Shown here piece by piece: positions 33,383 through 44,593 of a DNA stretch of 64,000 bases. Source of the stretch: Linnemannia schmuckeri (lineage: Eukaryota; Mortierellomycota; Mortierellomycetes; Mortierellales; Mortierellaceae); contig JANATG010000003.1 in the NCBI GenBank assembly GCA_029449235.1, forward strand, positions 1,736,001 through 1,800,000, read 5' to 3'. How positions within the stretch are numbered: position 1 is the first letter of the stretch; each line of letters begins with the position of its first letter. The position numbers and the translations under genes are program-made. A model generated the notes under the pieces. The model searched no databases and was not told where the DNA came from. It saw only the letters and a list, made by a program, of their open reading frames with translations.

Positions 33383-35208
33383 CTATGTGAACAGTTTTCG
33401 AAAGCTATTCCTCAGCGACCTCCCACTCCTACCACCGCCACCACCATCACTCGACTTCCTCGCATCCCGCTCATACCCCTCATCCATCCTCCGATCCTCC
33501 TCATCCCGAATCAATTTCTGAACCACCTCAAGACAATCCCATGCATCCAAATTTCCCTTCCTTGCAGCCTTCTCATACCACTCCCTCGCCTTCTTCAGAT
33601 CCTTCTCTAATCCCTTCCCACCTTGCTCATACAACTTGCCCACCGTAAACATCGCAAACGTATCCTTCTCGTCCAGTTCCACAGCCTTCATGTACCATTC
33701 TAACCCCTTGTTGAGATCCTTCTTCACCCCACGACCTTCGCTATAGATATCCCCTACGTTCCGTGCCCCGAGTGAGCCTCCATTTTCCGCAGCCTTAATG
33801 TACCACTGCAACGACCTTTTAGAATCCTTCGGCAGCCCACCTGTGCCAATCTTGTACCAATATCCGACCATCATCGCCGCCGCAATACTCCCCGCTTCCC
33901 CGGCCTTACGATACCAACCCGCCGCAATCACATCACTTTTCAAAACGCCCTCCCCACACTCATACATCCGTCCAATACTATGCTGCGCCGCGGCATGACC
34001 CTGCGCCGCGGCTTTCAAGAACCAATCCATCGCCTTCCTATAATCCCGGGGTACACCTGGTGCGAGGACATGGAATTGACGGTACAAGGTTCCAACGCTG
34101 AACTGGGCGTCAGCAAGGCCTTGCTCGGCAGATTTGAGGTGCCATTCGAGAGCAAGGGTATGATCTTGTGGGACGCCTTGGCCCAGTTCATACTGTTGAG
34201 CGATTTGGTACTGTGCTTGGGCGTTGCCTTGTTCGGCAAGTTGTCGGGTTGACCCGCTAGATGCTTGGATGTTGTTGGGGCGTTTTTCGCTTGCCTTTGC
34301 GTTTGCGTTTGTCGTCGTTCTTCTTGGGGTGAAAGAGATCGTGGGCTCTTCCAGGTTGCTATCAGCGCTGCTGCTGATGTCTTGTCGAGGAACATGTGTG
34401 GAGACTTGAGTATTGTCATTGACAGTGTCAGAGAGGAGCTGAGGTCCACGTGCGGAGGTGTTAGGTCCGTCAATGTGTGAGTAGTTCTCCATCGCCTCCA
34501 GCTCATCTCCATAGACCGGATTTCTCCTTGCAGCCGAGTCTGCAGCGGAAGTAGCTATGAGAGGAGCAGCAACAGGCACTGTATGAGGTGTGGAGGTGAC
34601 ATTCATGACAAGCGGTTGTGTTTGGAGTGGCGTTGCAAGAGGTGCTAGTGGCCTTGTAGCTCGTTGTGTCAAACCGTCGCCGCCGCTACCGCTGCTGCCA
34701 CCAGCTCGGAGTACAACATCCAGGACATCGCCGGGAACTGCAGCAACTCTTAGGGGCTCGAGTCTAACTCATGCAGGTTCGGAAAATAATGAACATCTCA
34801 CTTTAGACCTTTTTTTTTTTGGTTAATTGAAACGTGGGCGACAAAAAGAAAAAAAGCACTCGCCATCAAGCTCCTTTCTCTTCCTCCTCCTATCTCCTTC
34901 ACAGAAAAGTCATACGTTTTGAAGCTAGCTCCCTTGAGGAAGGGAAGCGCTTTCGTCTTGTGTTGGAGGTAACTGGCTGCAGGAAATACCATAAGCACAT
35001 CTGACCAGAGGAGGATTGTCTTCCCTGATGGAGAGGAAGTCGACGAAGGGTCAGGGTGTGTAGAGATTCCGATTGTTTCTTGCGTGCCCGCCAAGCGGAT
35101 GACCTGCATTTGAGTAGGATTGGAGATAGGGGCGATTGCGGAGGCAGTCGTGGTAGTGCTGGTGCTGCTGGTGGCAGTTGGGAGGATTTGGACTTCGCCT
35201 TCTGGCAT
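33383..35208 (-). CDS. Sel1-repeat protein, copy D, intact (557 aa)
   Basis: Exon 1 is 34916-35208 and exon 2 is 33383-34763. The sum of 1674 bp gives 557 aa with no internal stop, so this is the only fully open member of the cluster. The N-terminal domain reads MQVIRLAGTQETIGISTH, then ILLWSDVLMVFPAASYLQH, then LEPLRVAAVPGDVLDVVLRA. The linker motif is NPVYGDELEAMENYSHIDGP. About seven Sel1 repeats follow (for example DHTLALEWHLKSAEQGLADA and DLNKGLEWYMKAVELDEKDT), then a short Arg/Gly/Ser-rich tail. Sel1 repeats form superhelical scaffolds that bring partners together, for instance in ER quality control, chitin synthase activation and kinase scaffolding. There is no signal peptide, so it is probably cytosolic. 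The specific role is unknown. Confidence 0.85.
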
Positions 35209-35517
35209 TGTGTGAATATATTGAAAGAAGTCTGGGTATGAATATGGTTTAATTGAAGGGTAACAGAAAAAAGCAAGGGGATTGGGTTGGAGGCTAACGA
35301 GTGTGAAAGAAATAAGAGGAATGGGAGGAATGAGTGGGAAAAAAGGAAAAAAAAAGAAAAAAAAAAAAAAAGGAGTTCAGTCAGGAAATTATGGCGAAGT
35401 TTCTCTTTCTTTGTTTGTTTGTTTCTTGGAGCACAAAGCGTTGGAGAGTCGAATCATGAGGATACCAGGCAATGTACGGATTTAATTCATTTTGTTGTTT
35501 ATTTCACACTCTGTTGT
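35209..35517. other. Intergenic between Sel1 copy D and the PQ-loop transporter
   Basis: Both flanking genes are on the minus strand. An A-rich stretch with runs of up to about 15 A lies near 35340-35370. No exon is seen. Confidence 0.4.
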
Positions 35518-38309
35518 TTACAAAAGAGGCGAGCGGAAATCAGACCCATGACCTTGCTGTTGCTGCTCCTGATCAAGTGGACCAAGCTCCTCCGGGAAGG
35601 GCGACAACCCGCCTTCCTCCACCTGAGGAGTCGTTTGCTGGGCATTCGAAGACTCAATCACATCCGGATCCTCCTCATCCACTAGAATATTATACAACCC
35701 AGACTGACTCCCGGAGGGCGACAAGATCATACTATTGACCCCCGACTGCGTTCGACTCCCCCTTCCCGTTCCCTTCGAATGATGTCGTCGATGGTGATGA
35801 TGGTGATGTCTCTTCGGTCTCAAACCCAAGACCCGCAACTTGCCAGTGTAATACAACCACTGACAAAAGATTGAAAGATCAAACATCAGTGTCCCCGAGG
35901 ATCCTAGCACGTACGGCACAGCTTCGAGCAAGAACTTTCGTCGCGTATCCGGGTTGACCGCGTCCTTCGAGTTCAAAATCGAAAGCGTATACGATAAGTT
36001 TCCCATGGCGGCCCAAAAGAACATCAGGATCGACAGGCCCTGGACAGATTTCCTTGTAAAGTTCTTCCAGAGTTGAGGCATGCGGCTGGAGAGATAAAAG
36101 ACGGTACAGACCCAGGCAAAGATGCGACCGAGTTGGACGATGTTGGGGTCTGTTGGTACTGGCTCTTCCCCCATGGTGGGGTCTGTGTCATCGAGACCTC
36201 TCCTGGAGAAGACGCGTCCTGAATATGTGTTGGCTCCGCTGTTGTAGCTCAAGATTCCTGAGGTTACTGCTCCTGAATGTTCCGGTCCTGGCATTGTCTG
36301 GCGCATCGTGAATAGCGCCAGCCCAAACAGCACCATCGACGTACTAATAAGATAAAGACGAAAGAAATCTGTTAGCAATCAATCAGAAACAAAATCAACA
36401 AGGCTATCAGATTAAGGTAAAGGTGAGACATTCAGACCAAAAGGTACCTTCTGCGGTGGGCGATATCCGACGCGGTAGTAGCCCTCCTTGGACGCGGGCG
36501 GGGTAACAAGGGCGACACAGTCTCGTTAGAATCCAAGCCCTCAACACCATCTTCGCGGTTATTCTCCAAATCCTCTCCCTGCCCCATGGGAAAAATCCCC
36601 TCTGTAGTGTTGATCGTCCCCCGTCTGGACCGCTGTGAATACACAGAGGACCGGTGGTTATTTGAGGGACGATGGCTGCGACTGTGATGGTGACGGTGGT
36701 GATGATGCTCGGTCTCGGTGATCTCTGGCAAGTCAGCCACAACAATGTCTGGTAAAGACTTCCGCCGCTTCTCTTGATGCGAGTAGTAGATCCATTGGGT
36801 AAACAGAATTACGTCCGCGATACAAAAGTAAATAGCGAGGTATAGCTATCCTCGTGCATACGACAACACGGCAATGACGATCCGGGAGGATTATGTTCAA
36901 GAAGCAAGTGAAAAAGATGGAAAAAAGAGATGGAAGGTCATGTTGTTAGATAGGAAAATTGTGAAAAAAGGGGGGAAAGATGCGAAAGAACAATTATTGG
37001 AAGGATAAGGGAGTAAAAGGAGGAGGAAAGAGGAAAAGAAAGGACAGAGGAGAAACTATATCCTGGGCATGGGTAGCATGGGGTTTGGACATGGGACCAA
37101 CTCAAATACCCAATCAGTCAGCATCGCCAAACAAATAAGAAAAAAACAAATACATAAGAAACTAACCTGGAAGGGAAGTTGCTTGGTGAGAATACACCCG
37201 ATAAGATTGCTAATATCCCCTGACATCCACAAGAAAGAAAAAAGTGTGTCAGCTGTATGTTTATGCAACTCAAAAAAAAAACGACCAGAAAAGCATTGAC
37301 AAACGAGAAGAGCACAAGTAGCAGATGGATCGACGAGGTGCTGTTTGTGCACTTACCGAGCAGCCAATTGATTAGGAACGGGAGTGAGAGCGATGCTGTT
37401 TGTCAGGTTTCCAAGTCAATGGGACAAGGTGAAGAAGAGGGAATTGGAAAGTAGGTTGTGGTGAGCAGGCGTGTGCATGTCAGGTGTGAGAAAGGTCTAT
37501 GGATGCTCTCACTCCTTTGCTAACTTCCTTCCTAGTCTGCTGACCCCATGGTGCCGTTGTCGTATTCTCCCCGATTTTTCTGAACAAGGTGATATCCTGT
37601 CCTCTCTGACGGCCCCTGTGTTGTATATTCACATTGGCATTATCTTCACAGTGAGTAGACTCTTTTCCTGTTCCTGTCCCTTGTCGTTGTTCCTATTCCA
37701 AGCTCCCTGTTTAAGAACAACACTGGCAAATGATCCAGTTCCTTATAGTAGCTCACCTGCAGAACTCAGCTTGAAGTTTTCGATGATCTGTCTACATCAA
37801 TTGAAGTAAAGAAGAGAGTGTAAGTATGTACGTGTTAAGATAGGATAGAACAGGATACAAGATCATAAACCTCAACCAGCCCCGGTATTCTTAGAGTTCC
37901 TGTTAATGAACTTACGGAATCTGGGCGTTCAGCCAGCAAAAAATGGACGTGTAGCCTATTTAAGTCAGAGGCAAGTGGAAAGTTGAAGAGAAAAGAAAGA
38001 GGACAAAGTAGGATCAGTAAACTGGCCCCTGGAGTGGTGCCTAACAAAAAGCAAAGAAGGCGTCAATTGAGACTCATCGTACCAAGCATCAAACTCCATG
38101 CTTGTCTTTGGGTTGTAACGCATTCGCCGAATATCGCCTACAATGAACAAAAAAGATACAAAGTTAGGACCAACTCAAACACTCCCAAGGCAGCAAAAGA
38201 ACAAGGTTGCTGGCTTTAATCCATTCGATTAAATGGACTTTTGGAAGGGTGAATGAAAAGAGGAGTTTACTTCAATCCAGCCTATACACTGCGGTGGAGG
38301 AGCGTCCAT
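35518..38309 (-). CDS. PQ-loop vacuolar/lysosomal transporter (Ypq1/SLC66A1-like)
   Basis: Minus-strand gene from ATG 38309 (MDAPPPQCIGWIE) to TAA at 35518-35520, with at least eight exons. The first exons chain in phase to give TM1 and the first PQ-loop (FCWLNAQIPQIIENFKLSSA). Next come SLPFLINWLLGDISNLIGCI and then YLAIYFCIADVILFTQWIYY. A long cytosolic loop rich in His, Ser and acidic residues follows (36430-36740). The second PQ-loop is YLSSRMPQLWKNFTRKSVQG, with two to three more membrane helices behind it. The C-terminal tail is His- and Gln-rich. The family has seven helices and exports cationic amino acids such as Arg and Lys from vacuoles or lysosomes. The duplicated PQ motif is certain; the substrate is inferred from family membership. 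Confidence 0.88.
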
Positions 38310-39472
38310 GGTGAATGTGAATGTAAGTATGTCTGTTGAAAAAGGAGAAGTGAGGATGTGTTGGCAATAAGAATGCGGGAATGAGAGTGAGGAATGCAAG
38401 TAAGAACAAAACTGTGGAGGGTAAGGGCGGTGGGTGTGAGCAAAGGAAAGAGTGGAATACGTGGGAGGCAGAAGAGAAAGAAAGAAAAGAGGGACAGCCG
38501 ACCAGCAAAAAAAAAAAAAAAAAAAAAAAAAAGAAAAAAGGAAGGGGTAGAAGGACCTGAAGGAGGTGGAGGCGCACACAGACACACAGAAGCGCAGGAC
38601 ACAGCGCAGAAAAGACACATGGCCATACCCACCATCATCGGGTTCATTTTTCAAACAACAAACAATAACAACAAAAAGGAGTTCCAATATTCATCGCCAG
38701 TGCCAATAGCAATTACTCTCTTCTTTGCTCCGGCTCCTCTTTTTATTCTCTCTTTTATTTTTTTCTTTCCTGTTGGTCGTGATAACAAACAATGATGGTA
38801 AAGTGTGAGTATCGCTATCGCCCCATCACTCGCCATCGCGAGGAGAGAAGGAACAAGGTTGCAAATGAGGGAAGGTTCGACTAGGGATGAAAAAGGGGTC
38901 AAGTCGTCTTTGGATTTTTAATTTTGGTTTGGGCGACACAGCGGGAACAATTGTGGAGAATGGACAGAGAGCAATTAGGACGCTTCCAAATTGGAACGTC
39001 CAAGACTGTCACTTTTTTATCATAGAAGTGAAGATACAACATGTTTATCACCTAGAAACTATAGACGGCGAGGCGGTCAAACTTCATCCTCTCGTAGACA
39101 CCACATGCTGAATATGAGTGTCAGCCAACGATCCCGTAGACGCCGACAATCCGTTATGGTCCCCCTAAACTCTACCCTCAGTTGTTGCTAGCCCCCTGAA
39201 AAAGTCCGTTGGGCAAACATATTCTGAAAAGCAACTAACGCTTCATCCCAGCGGGCCATTGGCATGCTTTTCTCGGACCACGCCCTTACATCGATGCGTG
39301 AACAACATCCGCAACCAAACGTAAATAACATCAATGAATATCCTCTTTTTCCTCCCTCTCGTTTCCTTTTCCTTTCTCTTCTTCTCACTTTCTTGTTTTT
39401 TCTCCCTTTCTCATTCATCATTTTTTCTTCACTCATTCCACCTCATTCACCCTCAGTTTTCCTGTTCAACTC
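38310..39472. other. Intergenic between the PQ-loop gene and the decayed methyltransferase
   Basis: Contains an A26 homopolymer at 38507-38532 and a purine-rich plus strand (CT-rich promoter of the transporter). A T/C-rich leader at 39340-39465 lies before the ATG of the methyltransferase relic. No other exon is supported. Confidence 0.4.
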
Positions 39473-40699
39473 ATGGAAGTGCTGCAATGCTTCAAAACGT
39501 CCGCTTTGGACGTAGACCTCTCTAACTCCTGGTTCTGGATATCCGTTGTCTCAATTGCCTACAATCCTCTCTTCTGGAATATGGTCGCCAGACGGGTAGT
39601 GTTTACCCTTGCATACCATTCTCTCCTCGATTACGTTCTCGCCTTACACTTCCAAGAAACAAGGCGCTCACGCCCTCATTCCTTTAATCGTAGAATATCG
39701 AACGAAGTCCATTACAAAGATCTTCAGGAGAAATAGATATCATGGATGCTATGCCCTGGCAGCTGTCATCCAGAGCCTCGGCGCCATTTGCTTCCTGACG
39801 TGAGTCCTCATATCATCATCTTTCTCACCGAATCATCTTTTTCTCGCTTTCAAGTATCGAGTGCTCATGTTTTTTAAGAAAAATAGCTATGCACTCCTCG
39901 ATCTGATCCACATAATGTAGATTCGAGAAGGCGGTGTTCCACCAACCCAAGGCAGAATGCTTCTAAATGTTCCCTATTTAAGTCGCGGCCAATGTCTTCT
40001 TCATCGTCGGGATCACTCTTGTCTTATCCTCCTTTCTCTCGCTCGGAGTCACCGGCACATTCCTTGATAATCACAAAAAAAATGTGCGCACGTTAAAGCT
40101 GTGGTTCATGGATCATCGATATGATCGGCTTGTTTTCTGAACCTCGTCTTGATATTCTTGTTATCTTTAGGCGACTATTTTGGGATCCTGATGGATGCAA
40201 GGGTGACATCGTTCCCGTTCAATGTAAACGATGACTCGATGTATAATTGCGCCGCGTTGATGAGACTTGGCACCGCACTCTGGTATGGATAATGCATAAT
40301 GGCTATGCCTGGCAAAGATTCATCTACTTACGTCAAACCCCCACTTGGTGCTTTGTCTTCTCATATACTTAAAAGTCGTCAAGTCCAGCGGGAATCTACC
40401 TCTCTGGGTTCGTCCATCTGGTCTACCGCGTCGCATTGACCTTTGAGGGGTAAGAAACATCACACCTTTGATACGCTTCGAAATGAACCATAAGAGTGCA
40501 AGCTAACCGACATAGTATGTTCTTTTGTGCGTCATGTTCTGAATATAAGCCCTTCACGAGTGAAATCTACAGGAAGCGGGAAGAGAGTCGAGCCAACCCC
40601 CAGACTGGTGCGGGTTCAACTACTACCACCACTTCTGCAGCACAGTCCAAGCAGGAGCTGCAACAGGAGTCGTTATCGCCGAATACATCTTTGCGATGA
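39473..40699 (+). pseudogene. Decayed OPI3-type phospholipid N-methyltransferase
   Basis: Family signatures appear in the right order: SNSWFWISVVSIAYNPLFWN, then EYRTKSITKIF and GCYALAAVIQSLG, then FEKAVFHQP, VAANVFFIVGITLVLSS and LGVTGTFL, then the diagnostic GDYFGILMDARVTSFPFNV, PAGIYLSGFVHLVYRVALTF and FTSEIYRKREES. The frame is broken. TAA codons stand at 39964-39966 and 39979-39981, where the family motif LLNVPYL survives only in another frame. At 40067-40068 and 40289-40290 the expected splice donor GT reads AT (after CTTG and after TATGG). The membrane enzyme normally makes phosphatidylcholine by SAM-dependent methylation in the ER. Because choline lipid synthesis is essential for many fungi, an intact copy is presumably elsewhere. 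Assembly error is the alternative. Confidence 0.7.
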
Positions 40700-41609
40700 C
40701 AAGTCTGGAATCTCAGGATTGACATTTCATTTTGCAACAGTATCGAAATAAAACAAGCAATGGTCAACTGAAAGTCGCACAGCATATGAATAGGAAATGG
40801 TGCCTAGGGTTCGGGAATGTCGGGTACATGTATATCAAAGAATATGTGCATTCATTTCAACTGGATTCAGAGCATTGTTGCTGTGTGGCGGGAAATGGGT
40901 GAACTATGGCGTGATGAGTGAGGGATGTGAAAAAACAAAGAAAACACACAAAACGCTAAATACAGGGTAAGTACCCTTTCCCATAACCACGCACTCCCTT
41001 TTTCCTGCCTTTGATACTTCGCTATGAATCTGTTCAAATGACGCCAAAGTCCTGGTCGAAGGGTGGACAAGAGATTTCAGTACTAGCTACCTCTAAGCCA
41101 GAGCTCTGGCATCTTGATGGAGAAGATATATCGCGTGTGTGCAAGCAAAGTTGGACATGCATATGCAATGATACTGCTCTAAGGGTACTTCTGCGGAAGA
41201 CACTTGTTCTATTGTATCACGAAAATTCGCAATTCGTGCGGAAGGCCGGAAATAGCAGAAATGGGCGTATCCGATTTTTTTTCTTAGCAGGTGTTAGATG
41301 TATTAAAGAAAGTCAGTATTGGGAACTTGATCTCTAATGTTTTTTGAATCTTTTATTTGAAAAAAAAGTGAATGCATCTCTGATGGAGACTGCAAGGTGT
41401 GTTGTGTCTATGGTAACAAATGCGTATGTGGTGTGGTGTGTGGTGGTGGTGATAATAGGGTTGTAGAAGAAAGGGGGTTCTGTGTTTCCTGATCAAGAGA
41501 ATGAAGTGTGATGCGGTGATCAGGATCGAGCTTTCCTTGTGCTGATCCGTGTACGAATGTCCTGATTGTTGATCCCGAAACGGAGCAGTTGAGCGAATCG
41601 ATCGAGAGT
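40700..41609. other. Intergenic between the methyltransferase relic and COX17
   Basis: No supported exon. The open frame at 41011-41337 has no family features and ends in an AT-rich segment. GT-rich repeats near 41430-41455 lie close to the COX17 3' end. Confidence 0.4.
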
Positions 41610-41837
41610 TTAGATCTTGAATCCGAGGTCACGAAGACACTGCTGGTGGGCCTTGATCATGTCGAGGCAGTTTTCTTCGCCGAGGTTGAAGACGCATTGG
41701 TCGCGGGCCTTCTTGGTCTCGGGGCATGAGCAGCAGGGCTTGAGAGGCTTGCCGTCGGCACCGATAGGGCCTGTTGGTGCGGTAGCTGCAGGAGAAGGGG
41801 TGGGGGAGGCGACGACGGTTGTGGGTGCTGGGGTCAT
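41610..41837 (-). CDS. COX17: Cytochrome c oxidase copper chaperone COX17 (75 aa)
   Basis: A single-exon minus-strand gene from ATG 41837 (MTPAPTTVVASPTPSPAATA). The frame is open further upstream, but that part looks like leader, and 75 aa fits the family. The copper-binding motif KPCCSCPE is complete. The twin CX9C signature is present (CPETKKARDQC and CLDMIKAHQQC), ending LRDLGFKI. COX17 carries Cu(I) in the mitochondrial intermembrane space to SCO1 and COX11 for assembly of complex IV. The twin CX9C pairs are normally oxidised by the MIA40 import pathway. The Ala/Thr/Pro-rich N-terminal extension of about 30 residues is longer than in yeast. The gene is divergent from CDK1. Confidence 0.95.
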   Translation of the reverse strand: MTPAPTTVVASPTPSPAATAPTGPIGADGKPLKPCCSCPETKKARDQCVFNLGEENCLDMIKAHQQCLRDLGFKI

Positions 41838-42565
41838 TTTTGATATGTGTGTATGTGTGTGCTTGAGGGAGAAGTAAAAGATGGTGAGAGTTGAAAAGTG
41901 TGAGAGAGTGATCAGAAGAGAGGAAGTGGGAAGGGGATGAGATGTAGAGAGTGAGAAAGAAGGTACTAGTGGACCTCCGGAGAACATCCTTTGTCCTTTT
42001 TGTCAGCAATCGCCACAAAGGGGTTGTCAATCGTGACTGCGAACCTGTCAAACAAGTAAAGGCAACCCTATAGGTGCGAATACCATGGACGTGTGAGTGC
42101 GAATGTGTTCCGAAATGGGAAATTTCGATGGCCGAGAACGATATGAACAGAAACAAGACGCGCTCGGTCGTGTATCCTTATTGTTGTTGCTACCAACCAT
42201 CTGGATCAGTGTTGATCAAATATGAAATAGAAAAGATACAGAAAGATATTTCAGACAGGCAGGAAGTAAAGGACTATGCTTCTCTTCCCCACTGCTTCCT
42301 TCTTTGCGTCTTGGCTTGTTTTCCTTGTTTCCGTGCTCTCCCTTCTATCCGCCACCCCCTTCCTCCCTTGAACTCTCGATACTTATTCAATCCTTGTTGT
42401 CCCTTTTTTTTTATGCAGCCGGTTTTTTTTACTTTTTCCTTTCTTCTGCCTTTTTCCCTTCTTCGTCTCTCACCCTTCACCTTTTCACTCTTCATCCTTC
42501 ACTCTTCTTCTCATTCCCCATTCACATTCCTCACGTCCTTTTCTCAAAATTCATTCACATAGCTC
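41838..42565. promoter_or_regulatory. Divergent intergenic region between COX17 and CDK1
   Basis: About 0.73 kb separates the two start codons. Each coding strand has a pyrimidine-rich leader next to its ATG (GA-rich on the plus strand at 41838-41965; CT-rich on the plus strand at 42280-42540). No exon is supported. Confidence 0.4.
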
Positions 42566-44274
42566 ATGTCAGACGCCTACCAGAAACTCGAAAAAATCGG
42601 AGAAGGCACTTACGGAGTCGTCTACAAAGCAACGTAACGTTTTCAGTCATCCATCCATTATCACTACGCAGCCTCTTTATATCTCTCTTTTGTTTTCAGC
42701 TTTGATCATTATATCCCATTACTCACGCTGGATCCTCTTCTACATCATCATTGTAATAGTGAAAAGGCGACAGGACGTATTGTAGCTCTGAAAAAGATCC
42801 GTCTTGAGAACGAGGACGAAGGTACGAGCCAGTTAACGTTCTATATCGCCGCATCAAACCCGCACAATCAAAACGTCAACTCTTAGTTCATGACCTGATC
42901 TTTTTTTTCTCCCACACTCTCACGTCCTTGCTATAGGTGTTCCAAGTACAGCTATTCGTGAGATCTCACTGCTGAAGGAACTAAAGCATGACCATGTCGT
43001 CCAGTACGTCCTACCTTCCTTTCTAATCCCACCACCTCCTATTTTTTTTCATTCTCTCGCTCAGCTTTCCCTTGCCCTTTTTCTCCTTTGTGCCATTTAG
43101 GAGTTCAAATATTTATGCGCCGTCCTGACCACTTCTCCTTTGTATACTCCCCGCCGTTTAGGTTGTTGGACATTATTCATGACGAGAACAGACTTTACCT
43201 AGTCTTTGAGTTTCTGGATCTGGATCTTAAAAAATACATGGACACTTTACCCACCACCACCATCACCGGCTTGCCTCTGGATCAAGTCAAGGTACTTTAT
43301 GCCAATGGATACGTATTAAGCATATGAGAGGTCAAAGCAACACCAGGACGGCGTATCCCCCATTCAGGAACACTCAAAACACAAATCAAAAAACCACTAA
43401 CTGGAATCTTTTTCTTTTTCTTTACTCGTTTACTCGGGATATAGGAGTACCTGTACCAATTGATCAGGGGTGTAGAATACTGTCATGCCCGCCGTGTACT
43501 TCACCGCGACTTGAAGCCCCAGAACCTATTGATTGACGAGAGTAGGAACTTGAAGTTGGCCGACTTTGGGCTTGCGCGTGCTTTTGGTATCCCTCTGAGG
43601 GCGTACACTCATGAAGTTGTTACACTTTGGTATCGGGCACCCGAGATCTTGATGGGCTCAAGACACTACTCGACTGCTGTTGATATGTGGAGCATTGGTT
43701 GTATCTTTGCCGAGATGGTCCTCAAGAAGCCCCTCTTTCCTGGCATGTCACCGATTGAAGTTGCCTCTGTTCAAGGTCACTTTCCTATTCTGTAACGCTT
43801 ATTAACCTAATGTTTTACTACCCGTCGTTGAACTGCTGCTAGGCGATTCGGAGATTGACGAGTTGTTCAGGATCTTTCGGCTGCGCGGAACACCCAACGA
43901 CGAGATCTGGCCAGGAGTGACAACCTTGAAGGACTGGAAGCCGACATTCCCACAGTGGCACCGCCAACCCTTGGAACAAACATTGCCTTCGCTTTGTGCT
44001 GAAGGAGTAGATCTCCTTGGACAGATGATTGAGTATGACCCTGCCCGGCGCATCTCTGCCAAGCGAGGTATGCTTGAACAGTGCTGTTTGTGATTGCAAA
44101 GTAGCGCTGATCGTCGTGAAGGAAGGGACTGCGTAAACTGATCGTACTAATCTCTCTTTTCGTTGTCGTTGTGGATGTTAAGCCTTGATGCACCCGTACT
44201 TTGATAGTATTCGAGCTGGGACCCACCAGCATGTTCCCCCGGGCCAGGCACGCGTTGAAATCCGTAGCCATTAG
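42566..44274 (+). CDS. CDK1: Cyclin-dependent kinase 1 (PSTAIRE kinase, Cdc2/Cdc28 type)
   Basis: Seven exons give 313 aa if a GC-AG intron is accepted at 43743-43842, or 324 aa if the GT at 43776 is used; both totals are divisible by three. All kinase hallmarks are present. The Gly-rich loop is EKIGEGTYGVVYKAT with the inhibitory Thr-Tyr pair, followed by the catalytic Lys in IVALKKIRL. The cyclin-binding helix is GVPSTAIREISLLKEL. The catalytic loop is LHRDLKPQNLLID, the Mg loop is LADFGLARAFG, and the activation segment is AYTHEVVTLWYRAPE with the CAK target Thr. The C-terminal lobe holds DELFRIFRLRGTPND. CDK1 pairs with cyclins to drive G1/S and G2/M. An adjoining gene on the same strand encodes the TFIIA large subunit, only 320 bp away. 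Confidence 0.95.
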
Positions 44275-44359
44275 AGAGAACAGCGGGTTTAAGAATACAA
44301 CTTTGTGGAAATACAGAGCTGCGAGGTGAATACGTACGGCGCTGCATGTACGTATTTCA

Positions 44360-44377
44360 TGACGTGTCCGTATAAAT
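44360..44377 (+). promoter_or_regulatory. CRE-like TGACGTG next to TATAAAT, upstream of the TFIIA large-subunit gene
   Basis: TGACGTG at 44360-44366 is followed by TATAAATA at 44371-44378, about 220 bp before the ATG at 44594. A CT-rich leader (44410-44520) lies between. This is the clearest TATA box in the window. A bZIP (ATF/CREB-type) site is suggested by sequence only. Confidence 0.45.
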
Positions 44378-44593
44378 AGCGACCGCAACTCTCAATTTTT
44401 TCGCCCTTTGTCCTCTTCCCTCCTTTCCTTCCTTCCTCCTCCTCTTACTTCTCTCTCACACCGCCCTCTTAGTTGCCCTATTCCCTTTCTTTTTCCTTCG
44501 CACCTTCAGTTGTCACTCTCCTTCGATCGTCCACAGACAGAACCTCCAGTCATCTCCTTTACAACTGAATAAAGCAGCAAAAAGAAAAACACC

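Larger units (their letters stand above)
27489..35208 (-). repeat. Tandem array of four paralogous Sel1-repeat genes
   Basis: Four head-to-tail genes on the minus strand at 27489-29191, 29736-30826, 31470-32993 and 33383-35208. Three share the same two-exon structure, a short first exon for an N-terminal domain and a long second exon with linker plus Sel1 repeats, and the intron sits at the same protein position. Spacing between genes is 390-650 bp. This is a local expansion by duplication. The copies have diverged well beyond recent identity, since the linkers differ greatly while the repeat consensus is kept. Confidence 0.85.

Noticed and set aside
41011..41337. Plus-strand open frame of 108 codons between the methyltransferase relic and COX17
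   Set aside because: No motif, no plausible splicing partner and a biased, AT-rich end.
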